Assembly (NCBI GenBank): GCA_001953115.1
Contig: LSSL01003255.1
Location: 1-18,431, forward strand
DNA length: 18,431 nucleotides
Source of the DNA: Smittium mucronatum
Lineage: Eukaryota; Kickxellomycota; Harpellomycetes; Harpellales; Legeriomycetaceae
Direction: 5' to 3'
Part shown: positions 10,000-18,431 of the stretch, piece by piece
How the letters are laid out: the number at the start of each line of letters is the position of its first letter
Numbering within the stretch: position 1 is the first letter of the stretch
The notes under the pieces: model-generated
Told to the model about the DNA's origin: nothing
Seen by the model: only the letters and a program-made list of their open reading frames with translations
Database searches by the model: none
Position numbers and translations under genes: made by a program

Positions 10000-11941
10000 A
10001 AGATATTTTCAAGTAATCTTCCATCATTGCCATTATGTACAGAAACAGTCCATTCTATTCTCCAAAATTTAATAAATTTTCTACATTTGTAGCTTTTTAA
10101 AAAAATTCATAATTTCAAAAAATTAAGAATCAATATCTTTATTGAATGAGATCTTTGGAATTGCAATATTATTTTAGAGTGAAGTGTTTTTAGTATAGTT
10201 TATTGATTCTTATAACCATTTTCCAAACATATTCTATGAATTAGAATATAATTAAATTTTTTATAGCCAGCACTCTTTTTTTTATGCTTAGAGGTTGGTT
10301 TAGATAAATCTAATTGTACAAATATTTAGACCTTCGTAATTTTATATCTTTTAAATTTGAAACAGTATTTAATAAAAGTTTGAAAAAGCAATAATAGATT
10401 TCGGTTTCATTTTTTGTTTTGAATAGCGGAATCCTTAAGAAAAAGGATTTACACTTTGGAAAAAAAATACGGAAAATCCAGAAGTGAAATTTAAATAAAA
10501 ATTTATTTTAAAATTGTTACTAGTGTGAAATACTTATGATAATAAGTATATGCTATCAGTATAAAATAAGGATAAATAAGGTTTATGCGGGGATGTGCGT
10601 GTGTGGTATATATTGTGATTTATTTTTTCTTAAAAAAGCTCTTTGTGTAAAACTTAGAAAATAAGTAAGCAAATCGTACAGTTTAATAAATGTTAATGTT
10701 TTCTATTTTTAAAATTTAATAAATTGGCGCATAATGAAGTTTTTTTTTTTTAATTAAAATTGATTTTATTGTATAGTGATCGAAATACCAATAGATTTTA
10801 AGGAAAAAGATAGAATTATTATCTATTCAGTTATCAATTAAAGTGAATGTGTAATAAATATAAATACAAAATTTAGAAATAACATTTAAACGCCCATCTA
10901 TAGGAATATCTTTATTTTATTTACCTAATGATGAAGTTTCTGAATGGCTTAAATTCAAAAAGAGGGCTTATTTGAATACATACTAAATTTAAATGTGATA
11001 TGATATTTACATTCTAGAATCTAAAGGAGTTAAAAGAAATACTACTTTTACAACTTTCGTATCGAAAGTCGAGAAAAATCATATTTTAGTTGAAAAAACA
11101 GTGAAATAAAAAGATTAGGGTATTATACTCAAGTCGACTTTTCCCTAAACCGATTCTTTTATTTAAAACTACTAAGAAAGAATGAAGGCGGTATCAAAAG
11201 GATAATACAAAATAGTTCATAAAGAATAAATAGTAATCATTTAGAATATGAATAATAACAAAAGATGATTATATTGTAAATAATATTGTATTGTTATATT
11301 CGACGCCAAATTCAGATAAGAATATGTTGACATTTTACAAAAGAAGTGTTTGACACATAAAATACATTTTTTATGGAAATTCGAGAAGACATGAATTTTT
11401 CATCGATTATAAAATGAAATCTCAATAGAATAAATTTACCTTGGGCAAATCATTCTACAAATCAATCCAAGGTGACTCAAAAGCCTTATTTCACTAGAGT
11501 AATGCGTCATTTTTTATCTGGATTTTGATCAGCTAATGTAAATACTGGTATCTGTTAATGAAATTTGCTAAAAAGGGAATTCCGTTATTTCCTTTTTTGT
11601 TTACAAGGTCTCAATACATAAGTAAATCAATTCTCTTGAGAATATATGTGAAAAAAATGGTCAAAATATATTTCATTTTTTAACTTACTCGATTTAGAAA
11701 AAATATGCATTATTAAAAGATAATATTGTGGAAAATTAAATTCAACAAATAAATTTTGATTAACTTAAACGTGCTATGAAAAGCCTTCCCCCCATTAAGA
11801 AAAATAGATAAGCGTAATTTCAACTCATTTCCACTTTTGTGGAATGGAAAATATATTTTGGTTCCTTATTTTCATTGAGAAATCTTTCAAAATATTTGCT
11901 GGTGGACTCCCATTGGTTTATATTTATCGATCTTCATTTCA

Positions 11942-11969
11942 CATCTAATCTCAGATCAGAGATTAGGTG
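11942..11969. repeat. 11-bp hairpin stem with one G-T pair
   Basis: CATCTAATCTC (11942-11952) pairs with GAGATTAGGTG (11959-11969), with one wobble, around the six-base loop AGATCA. It is the strongest compact hairpin in the desert. Confidence 0.6.
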
Positions 11970-12093
11970 GGTTACTCGATGAACATGAATTTCTTACCTA
12001 TTTAACCCTTAAAATAGGCTTTAAGCTCTATTTTGATAATAAAAACCGATAATATTAATTAATTTGTAGCAATTTATTGCTAGAAAAAAATAT

Positions 12094-12130
12094 AAATCAT
12101 TCTAATTGTTCTTTGAAAAAAGAATGATTT
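12094..12130. repeat. 10-bp perfect inverted repeat, 17-base loop
   Basis: AAATCATTCT (12094-12103) pairs with AGAATGATTT (12121-12130). An alternative inner pairing TTCTTT/AAAGAA is also possible, so the two folds would compete. Confidence 0.55.
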
Positions 12131-13498
12131 TTAATATTAACTTGAAAATACCTTGAAATATTTGCATTATGTATATATATGTGAGTGTATGTGTGGGATG
12201 GTTGAAGGAAAGTAAGGCCACATATTTATTTGATCACAACTTGTGCAAATTCAAATCCAATTTAGGATATTTTCTTGCTCTCAACTAGAAAAAAAGTTTT
12301 CAACTATATATCGACAGAATAGTTGGTAAGTTAAATTGTAGAATTGTTATGATTCGTTGCATTAAAAAATCTGACAAGATTATGAATAGTAATAAACCCA
12401 AGGGCACATTTTAGAGGTGTTTTTAAACTCTAATAATATATAAAGCTTGGAAATTTTATGTTGGGGACATCTTGTGCAATAGATTGTTATATCGTTATGA
12501 TAAGTGCGAAAAAATCTATTATTTGTGCAAATAATTGGAATTTGTAGGCCATTGTATTTTATTTTTACATTAAGAGAAAAAATATTCATTGAAGATTCCT
12601 AGTAAAGATGGAGTTCATTGGCGAAATATTCTCCATAAATTAATTCCATGGTTCAAATATTATTTATCCTGTGAATGTTTTTATCTGGTAAAAATTGTAA
12701 AAATATATGAAAAGCTGCGGATGGATGTTAAAATATATACTAAAAAAAAGTAAAACACAGATTTAAAAATTTTGAACAATCAAGGCAGTAATTATTCTGG
12801 ATATTTCTTTGACAGAGCCCTTTTTTTTTCTTTTTTTGGTAACTCTGGAAACTAAATTTGATAATAAAAACTAATTTGATCGTCAAATATCGAGTTTAGT
12901 GTAAGGGTGACTAATAAATAATGTGACTACATGTTATCTATTGTTTTGTTAGACCTATAAGCGTCTTATGCATCATGTGGCTGTATAATTGGTAATAATA
13001 GGCAGGTATTATTATTAATATAGGAATATGCGGAAGACGCTTTAGGACTTTTTTAACCTCCAAATAACAAGTTATTCTTTATTTATGGGTTGGGTTGTTT
13101 ACTTATCATATTATTATATTATTATACTAACTATCTATGGTTAGTAAAGCTAAAAACAAAATAGCAGTTTTGGATAAGTATGAAAAGGGCAAACTTATGT
13201 CCCAAAATAAAAGTATCTTGTAAAAGATCATTGTTTTAAAGTAAAATTTAATACAAATTTTATTTATACTGTTTAAAGATCTAATTAAAAGTCTACCAAT
13301 AAATCATTGAGTAATAAATTACTCAATAAGTACGGGAATAATAACAATTTGATAAAAGTGAGAAAACGGGATCTTTTCTTCCGTTGTAAAAAAAAAGATT
13401 ATTTTGCATTTGGGTTTATGTAAATTATGCTAATTAATGGGCCTTGACAATAGGGATTTTATGCTCAGCTATTTGGAAAACTAAATGCTGAAGAATAA

Positions 13499-13551
13499 AT
13501 GCATCTATTAATTGATTTATTTATTTATTACGCATAATTATGCATCTATTA
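13499..13551. repeat. Direct repeat ATGCATCTATTA x2 with palindrome between
   Basis: ATGCATCTATTA occurs at 13499-13510 and 13540-13551. The 12-base perfect palindrome GCATAATTATGC (13532-13543) overlaps the second copy. A further short hairpin (AAGTGTTA, TTTT loop, TGACACTT) follows at 13575-13594. Confidence 0.6.
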
Positions 13552-13697
13552 AAATTTAGATGTTTTGATTGATCAAGTGTTATTTTTGACACTTTAATAG
13601 AAATGGAGGTTTTAATTCCGTTTTTTTTTATTCACGGATTTTTTTATTTACCCATAAATCCAAATTTCAGTTCTATAAATATAACAAACCAATTTTA

Positions 13698-14227
13698 ATG
13701 ATGTTAAGGGGTTTTATTGGACACTACTTACTAATTAATAGATTTGCTTCTGAGATAAAAACTGTTGATGAAGTTGAAATTTTGAATTCACCAAATCAGG
13801 TGAGTTTCAGACAGATAAATAGTTTTTTTTTTTTACGGGAAGATAAATAGTTTGCTTTGTTTTTTTCTTCACAGTTTTTTCGAAAAATAAAAAGTGATGG
13901 AAATATGGGAAATTGTTCCTAAGGAAACAGACATTTCTTGAAATTTTACAGCCTCAACCATAGTAGATAATTTATATTTATACTTGGCTTTCTTTGATAA
14001 ATGGTACATGCATATATATTATAATTATCGATGAAGATCTACTTGGCTTCTATTTTGGGACTTTGGGGCAATTTCACTTAGCATATGATGATAATACCGT
14101 TTATTACTATTTAATCATTGGAAATCTTCGATATTTGACGTTAGTTGCTTCGGCCTCTAGATCTATACCATCTCTTTGTTCATATGGTCAGATAATTTTT
14201 ATTCGACATCTGAAAGATACATGCTAA
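13698..14227 (+). CDS. Possible truncated Sec22-like longin-domain gene
   Basis: Three short open blocks splice in frame: 13698-13799 (donor GTGAGT), 13875-13893 (acceptor TTCTTCACAG, donor GTGATG) and 14082-14227 (acceptor TTTCACTTAG). They give 88 residues. The product has MMLRGFIGHYLLINRFASEI, then FFRKIK, then VYYYLIIGNLRYLTLV. Sec22 SNAREs show the same order and similar spacing in their N-terminal longin domain: an N-terminal strand, an xxFRKL helix end near residue 42, then HYxIExGVxYLxL strands. After that block this sequence reads SRSIPSLCSYGQ and stops, with no SNARE motif or tail anchor found downstream. It could be a longin-only protein, a decayed SEC22 copy, or chance. The similarity is judged by eye, and the exon joins are inferred. 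Confidence 0.28.
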
Positions 14228-14425
14228 TAATTTCTGGAGATCTTTATTTATTTTTGAAAAAATGATTATTTCTTTACTACTATATTCCCAGTATGCAGAC
14301 TTGATCTGAATATACTGCAAGATTATACATGTATATGTCATTTGTTCTAAGTATTATTTCATTGGTTAGATCATTTTATATACCTTATAAAAAACTTAAA
14401 AGGACCGTCCAGGCAAATCTATAAG

Positions 14426-14433
14426 TATAAAAG
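14426..14433 (+). promoter_or_regulatory. TATA box TATAAAAG of the small membrane protein gene
   Basis: TATAAAAG lies 84 bases before the ATG at 14517, which would leave a leader of about 50-60 bases. The same TATAAAAG core occurs upstream of the Mpo1-like gene on the other strand (17726-17733). Confidence 0.5.
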
Positions 14434-14516
14434 CCGATGTAAAATCCAACTCTGTTATAATTATCAAAAAACTTTTAATAAATCATACTCATCATATAAA
14501 ACAGAAAATAGTCATA

Positions 14517-14786
14517 ATGGGAAGCGGGAACAATTCAGCCGGTCAATTTGATAAGTTTGAAAAGAGCTTCAAGATATTCTTCATACTTTGTATGTGTTCT
14601 TTAGCACTTTCCTTCATAACTATGATCGTTTTGATCACGGTTACCTCAATTGTAGTTCCAATCATATTTGCAGTCGCCACCCTCGGATGTGTCATTGCTG
14701 GAGTAGTTTTCTTTTACAAAGTTTACATCCATTCGATAAAAATAAACCGATATGTTAAGGAAAAGTTGTGCCCTGAAACTGCCTAG
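14517..14786 (+). CDS. Small two-pass membrane protein, unknown function
   Basis: A single exon encodes 89 aa from an ATG in good context (purine at -3, G at +4). The N-terminus is polar (MGSGNNSAGQFDKFEKSFK). Two hydrophobic stretches follow at about residues 20-42 (FFILCMCSLALSFITMIVLI) and 45-67 (SIVVPIIFAVATLGCVIAGV), separated by only a few residues, so they would form a membrane hairpin. A basic C-terminus (KVYIHSIKINRYVKEK) follows. The first segment holds two Cys, the second one. A TATA box at 14426 and an AATAAA at 14939-14944 make a complete compact transcription unit, and the base composition is less A+T-rich than the DNA to its left. I do not recognise a family. With the basic tail the C-terminus is probably cytosolic, and by the hairpin so is the N-terminus. 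Confidence 0.55.
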   Translation: MGSGNNSAGQFDKFEKSFKIFFILCMCSLALSFITMIVLITVTSIVVPIIFAVATLGCVIAGVVFFYKVYIHSIKINRYVKEKLCPETA

Positions 14787-15421
14787 GCACTTAACTTTTC
14801 CTCCAGAAAATTCCCAAGTTACTACCATTCAGCCTATCTTATTTTACTAGTATTTTGAGCATAAATAATTTAATCTTTATCAATTATCAGATAATTATAT
14901 TCCCATCCTAATCAAAAACATACTCTTATTGGTTTGTTAATAAAGCTTTTTAGTTTTTGTATTTTTTTTATTGGCCACATCATACAACATCATCCCGGCA
15001 TGCTTTTTTTCAACGCAAGAGATGCATGAATTCTGGAATTTTCGGATGTGGTTTTACTGGTCAAAAGTGCCAAACCAACAAATAAAATCGGATATAAAAT
15101 TGACATGCTTCCTTTCAAAAAAAAGTGAGGGAGTTTCAATCCTTATAAGAGTTGAATCGATCTGATAATCACAAACTAAATTCACGCCTCATCCCAAAAA
15201 GGAAATTCACTTTGTATCGGCCAAATGTCCACTCCAAAATCACGTATTTTTTAACTAATATTTATCTGTATTTATATACATCTCAATAGCATTAACTTTC
15301 TCCCAAGATTCTTATAGCTATAAGATTTTTTATAGAATTGAATTTGACTTTTACGATATCCTCTAAATCCGTATCTTTATCAAAGCCATATTCTCTTCTA
15401 ACGAGTTGATTTATTTTTACC
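14787..15421. other. Intergenic region with two competing small frames
   Basis: The region holds the poly(A) signal AATAAA at 14939-14944 and the promoter of the thioesterase gene. Between them two frames overlap. On the plus strand 14944-15165 is open for 73 codons, begins with a hydrophobic run (FLVFVFFLLATS) but has no ATG there. On the minus strand 15106-14990 encodes 38 aa from ATG with a signal-peptide-like start (MSILYPILFVGLALLTS). At most one is likely to be real. From 15166 to 15421 I see only A+T-rich leader sequence with no convincing TATA box. Confidence 0.45.
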
Positions 15422-17158
15422 ATGTTGCGAGCTTTTTTTGGGCGAGGTTTCATTGTTCGTGGCCCCATAAACTACACCACGAAATCCTTAAGATTCTTAT
15501 CCACAGAGTTCAAAGACACTATATCGAAATCTGATAATTCCACCAAACAAAATATCCCGGATTTCAAGTCCGAAATGGAACATTGGGGTAAGTGTAAAAC
15601 TATTAGGGAATATCAAAATATATTTATGAAAACTATAACTCCAACATTTATATTGCTAGAGAAAATGTTGAAACGCTACCCCGTACTACCTAGCGAAACT
15701 AGTAGTGATATAAGTTACTACAAAAAGTTTGACACCCTACCTGAATCTTTTGAGACGACAAATTCCAAAGACCAGCTAGTTTTGAAGACTATAAGCGACT
15801 CATATTGTGAGCTATGGCTTCCGTTCAGAGACGCTCCTTCTCTTTTAAATCAATATGTCAACCAACAGGGCGAAATCAGGGTTGGTAAGATCCTCGAAGA
15901 TCTTGACCGTCTAGCTGGGGCAATAGCTTATAAACACACGTCCGATATTGATGGCCAAATCAAGAACTTGGTGATCGTCACTGCTGCTGTTGATCGTATT
16001 GACATCCACGAATATCTTGACTCTGACTGTATCTATAAGGCTAGTGGCCACGTTGTTCACGTAGGCTATAGTTCAATTGATATATCTCTAGTCCTGAATA
16101 AAGTTCTTTCAACTGAAGAAGGATCTTCAGAAAAACCTTGCTTAACTGCTCGATTTACCATGGTTGCTCGAAACCGTGACACCGGAAAAGCCGAACAAAT
16201 AAATCCTTTGATGCTATCTTCAGAAAAAGAAAGAATAGCCTTTAAAACATCTGAACGTAAGTCTTCTCTTCACCATTATTTTCTTCAAAATAGATATCAT
16301 ACCTCATTCGCCAAACATTTTGACTTACTCTAATATTATTTGCTGAAAATTTATCCCCTAGTCATTAAGAGGGAAAAAAGTTTGTTGAACAAAAAGGGTT
16401 TAGAAAAGACTCCCCCTAACTTCGTAGAAAGTAGGATTATGCACAAAATTTGGATTGAAGCCAAAAAATATACAAGTAAGAGAATTCTTTAAATCATTCA
16501 ATGTTTAATTTTACTATGAACACACATTTACTATACATGCCCTTTTTTATTTTTTGTTGATATCATAGACAATGACTACAATTCCTCTTCTATGAATAAG
16601 GATTTTGTTTGGCTTGACGACACAACAATGAGTTCAGTACACGTCTGCTTCCCCTCAGAAAGAAATATTCATCATAAGGTGTTTGGTGGGTTCTTGATGC
16701 GAGTTGGGCACGAGGTAATAACTCTTTCCATAGATATGAATCTGCTCTTTATCTAAAGTATGATGCTTTACAATTACCTGTATTAGTTAGCATATGCAAA
16801 CGCTTGCATGTACAGTGGAGCTAACCCAATAAGTAAATCGTTAGACGATTTCTCGTTTACCAAACCTGTAAACGTGGGCTCGATTTTAAGACTTACTAGC
16901 CAAGTTATTTACTCATCTGATTTGGATAGCACTGAGCAGAGCCATGATGACAAACACTTTCAAGTATCGGTAAAAGTTGATGTCCTTGATCCAACTAAAC
17001 AAACAATCGAAACCACAAACACATTCTATTTTACCTTTGAGTCCAACTCTCCTGTTCGACGTGTCATTCCTCGCACTTATGATGATATGATCAAATATAT
17101 CGAAGGCAGGAGACGCAGTCAAATAGGAAGCTTTATTTCAAATGCCCAACAAATATAA
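15422..17158 (+). CDS. ACOT9: Mitochondrial acyl-CoA thioesterase, ACOT9 type (double hotdog)
   Basis: Four exons: 15422-16256, 16362-16475, 16569-16714 and 16787-17158, with GT-AG introns of 105, 93 and 72 bases; the product is 488 aa. The N-terminus MLRAFFGRGFIVRG is rich in Arg and aromatic residues and lacks acids, as in mitochondrial presequences. The first hotdog domain contains LPFRDAP, GEIRVGKILEDLDRLAG (about 150-166) and HVGYSSIDIS. The second has PSERNIHHKVFGGFLMR (about 344-360), LAYANACMYSG, the conserved acidic pair D385-D386 before FTKPVNVGS, and TNTFYFTF. All of these are hallmarks of ACOT9/ACOT10, which hydrolyse acyl-CoA to free acid and CoA in the mitochondrial matrix. The uninterrupted frame would stop at 16333, but it loses similarity at GTAAGT (16257). 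Splicing there restores the family sequence, so the intron is firm. The human protein is about 440 aa; the extra length lies mainly at the N-terminal side and in linkers. Confidence 0.95.
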
Positions 17159-17318
17159 TTAAACACTTTTAATTAACAAGATTTGAAATTTACAAGTTTT
17201 ATTTCATATTTTTAAGCTCTTTTAGCTCCATTTTAACTAGTACATAAATCTGTAAAGATTGAAAGGGGGGAAAAAATTATTAATAAACCCATAACAAAAA
17301 ATGCTTCTAAAGAGAGTG

Positions 17319-17663
17319 CTAAAACTTGCGACTCCCATTATAAACCTCGTAGATGAGACGCATATCGCTTGCAAAGCTGTACAGGGGGTACTTGAAAGTA
17401 GCGGGACGATTCTTTTCAAATACAAAGTGGCCGATCCAAGCTAAGGTGTAACCAGGTATCAATCCTAAAAATACGAGAGGATAATAGCCCAAAAGAAGTA
17501 GGTAGGCCATTACAGTGAGTCCGATAGTGGAGCCTACAACATGCAGTCTTCTGCAAACAATGTTAGAGTGCTCGCCCAAGTAAAAGGGATAAAATTCGGC
17601 TAGAGATTTGTATCCCGTCTTGGATATCGGGTACTTTTTGTACGTTGGATTAGCGATTCCCAT
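17319..17663 (-). CDS. MPO1: Mpo1-like (DUF962) membrane dioxygenase
   Basis: A single minus-strand exon encodes 114 aa. The family signature is complete: FYLGEHSNIVCRRLHVVG (27-44), two hydrophobic segments at about 46-58 and 61-77, GYTLAWIGHFVFEKNRPATF (71-90) and SFASD (96-100). His32, His41 and His79 are conserved and are the candidate iron ligands. Yeast Mpo1 is an ER membrane Fe(II)-dependent dioxygenase that removes one carbon from 2-hydroxy fatty acids in phytosphingosine breakdown. This protein is shorter than yeast Mpo1 (about 170 aa) and close to the compact form found in many eukaryotes and bacteria, so the reaction is a family-level inference. The ATG has G at -3 and +4, with a TATA box 64 bases upstream. 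It is tail to tail with the thioesterase, 160 bases away. Confidence 0.93.
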   Translation of the reverse strand: MGIANPTYKKYPISKTGYKSLAEFYPFYLGEHSNIVCRRLHVVGSTIGLTVMAYLLLLGYYPLVFLGLIPGYTLAWIGHFVFEKNRPATFKYPLYSFASDMRLIYEVYNGSRKF

Positions 17664-17726
17664 GACTTATTTTTATCTCAAGTAAAATACAAACTTTTTT
17701 TACTCTAAACACCTTCACTTCTACCC

Positions 17727-17733
17727 TTTTATA
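17727..17733 (-). promoter_or_regulatory. TATA box of the Mpo1-like gene
   Basis: On the minus strand the sequence reads GGTATAAAAGGG. It lies 64 bases upstream of the start codon, leaving a leader of about 30-40 bases. This argues that transcription starts here rather than further upstream. Confidence 0.55.
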
Positions 17734-17951
17734 CCTTCAAGTCCCGAATAAAAGTCGCATTTTTTTCTTCCTTTTTGAATAAACTTTTAGGAGTAATGTG
17801 TGAATATCGAATCTAAATAATGGATTTGGATTGGTCTGTTTTGTTTCTTTGTTCAATAAGAATCCTTCTTGTTTGCTCGCAACATGAAACTAAGGGGAGA
17901 TTCTGATATTTCAAACTAAATAAATCCCAAACACCATCCATATTCTCTTAC

Positions 17952-17970
17952 CTGCAACTGCCTCAGCCAT
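17952..17970 (-). other. Possible 19-base first exon (MAEAVA)
   Basis: On the minus strand ATGGCTGAGGCAGTTGCAG is followed by GTAAGAG, a strong 5' splice site. An AG at 17666-17667 would join it in frame to the Mpo1-like start, adding eight residues, but that acceptor lacks a pyrimidine tract. It may be an alternative first exon or coincidence. Confidence 0.2.
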
Positions 17971-18277
17971 TTTATAACTATTTTTATTCAAAAATTCTAA
18001 TTTTTAATTTAATTTTTACCAATAATAAACAAGCACATTAAAATATTACCTGGTTTTGTTTAAAAAAATAGGCTATCTCTTTGAATTCATTTTCTATTAT
18101 TGGATTAATCATCCTCGGATCAGCTCAAAAAACTGTCGAATAATTATTGGGCCATTATTATCGTATTACGTCTTTCTAGTCAAAATCATTCTAAGCTCCT
18201 ACTGGCGAAATCGATGTTTTTTTTTTTTTGGAGGTAACAAAATCAACCTGAATTATTTAGTCATCAAGGGCTAAATC

Positions 18278-18301
18278 TAAATTTTTGCCTAAATTTTTGC
18301 C
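18278..18301. repeat. 12-bp tandem duplication TAAATTTTTGCC x2
   Basis: Two perfect adjacent copies, 18278-18289 and 18290-18301. A similar small duplication, TTTCAAATTAG x2, lies at 8022-8043. Confidence 0.8.
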
Positions 18302-18431
18302 ATTATTGTTCTGTCAGAACTGAAAAGGCTATCAAGAAATGAAAATATCCGCTTTTATATCTTATAACTTTTTGTATTTCTGAATAGGTTAAGCCAAAAA
18401 GAACGAGTATGCCCAGTTTCAATCGATGGGG

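Larger units (their letters stand above)
7471..13697. other. A+T-rich gene desert
   Basis: More than 6 kb with no open frame that starts at ATG and looks like protein, no recognisable exon chain, no tRNA or rRNA and no tandem array. The sequence is visibly much richer in A+T than the flanking genes and full of short A, T and AT tracts. Weak coding-like patches lie on the minus strand at 7682-7834 and 7849-7932. Several short inverted repeats are listed separately. It could be a regional centromere, a decayed transposon cluster, or simple intergenic DNA; the sequence alone does not decide. Confidence 0.7.
17734..18431. other. Right flank, no confident gene
   Basis: Apart from the possible tiny exon at 17952-17970 and a short tandem repeat at 18278-18301, nothing was recognised. 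A plus-strand frame at 18056-18274 is dominated by aromatic and Ile residues typical of A+T-rich noise and has no family likeness. A TATAAAA string lies on the minus strand at 18353-18359, too far from any start codon to assign. Confidence 0.5.

Noticed and set aside
12380..12589. Minus-strand 69-codon frame in the desert
   Set aside because: No family likeness, no splice partners or promoter signal; residue mix typical of A+T-rich noise.
16257..16333. Thioesterase reading straight through to the stop at 16333
   Set aside because: Family similarity ends exactly at a GTAAGT donor, and splicing to 16362 restores it, so the tail after 16256 is intron.
1..18431. CRISPR array, bacterial operon, insertion sequence or prophage
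   Set aside because: No spaced repeats, no ribosome-binding-site pattern, no transposase or phage genes. Spliced genes show this is eukaryotic nuclear DNA.

Overview
The window looks like a piece of a nuclear chromosome from an A+T-rich fungus. Four genes are well supported. Three of them contain introns or have obvious eukaryotic orthologues, and one (a TPR/F-box/LRR protein of the Dia2/Pof3 type) has an architecture known from fungi. Introns are short GT-AG introns, several with CTAAC- or CTAAT-like branch sites. There are no operons, no Shine-Dalgarno pattern and no rRNA or tRNA. The base composition and intron style would suit an early-diverging fungal lineage, but I cannot name the species from this sequence.

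Layout, left to right. 1-1568: no intact gene. It holds two hairpins at the very left edge and a stretch on the minus strand (about 610-1151) that reads as broken protein-coding sequence, possibly a decayed retroelement gag/protease. 1569-4245 (+): a five-exon gene for a TPR + F-box + leucine-rich-repeat protein (DIA2/pof3 type, 710 aa). 4569-6661 (-): a two-exon cohesin kleisin (RAD21/SCC1, 641 aa), tail to tail with the F-box gene. 6662-13697: about 7 kb of very A+T-rich DNA with no convincing gene. Its one GC-richer island (7333-7470) carries CCAAT boxes and CGCG motifs. 13698-14227 (+): three short exons that splice in frame into an 88-residue product faintly resembling the N-terminal longin domain of Sec22. 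14517-14786 (+): an 89-aa protein with two membrane segments and a clean TATA box upstream. 15422-17158 (+): a four-exon mitochondrial ACOT9-type acyl-CoA thioesterase (488 aa). 17319-17663 (-): a 114-aa Mpo1-like (DUF962) membrane protein, tail to tail with the thioesterase. 17664-18431: promoter of the Mpo1-like gene, a possible tiny upstream exon, and otherwise nothing recognised.

Functionally the left gene pair belongs to chromosome biology: an SCF ubiquitin-ligase receptor linked to the replisome, and the cohesin ring subunit. The right pair belongs to lipid metabolism: acyl-CoA hydrolysis in mitochondria, and fatty-acid alpha-oxidation in the ER. Nothing in the sequence shows that the neighbours are co-regulated. 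The parts most worth a second look are the broken reading frames near the left end, the CGCG/CCAAT island upstream of RAD21, the A+T-rich gene desert, and the longin-like exons.
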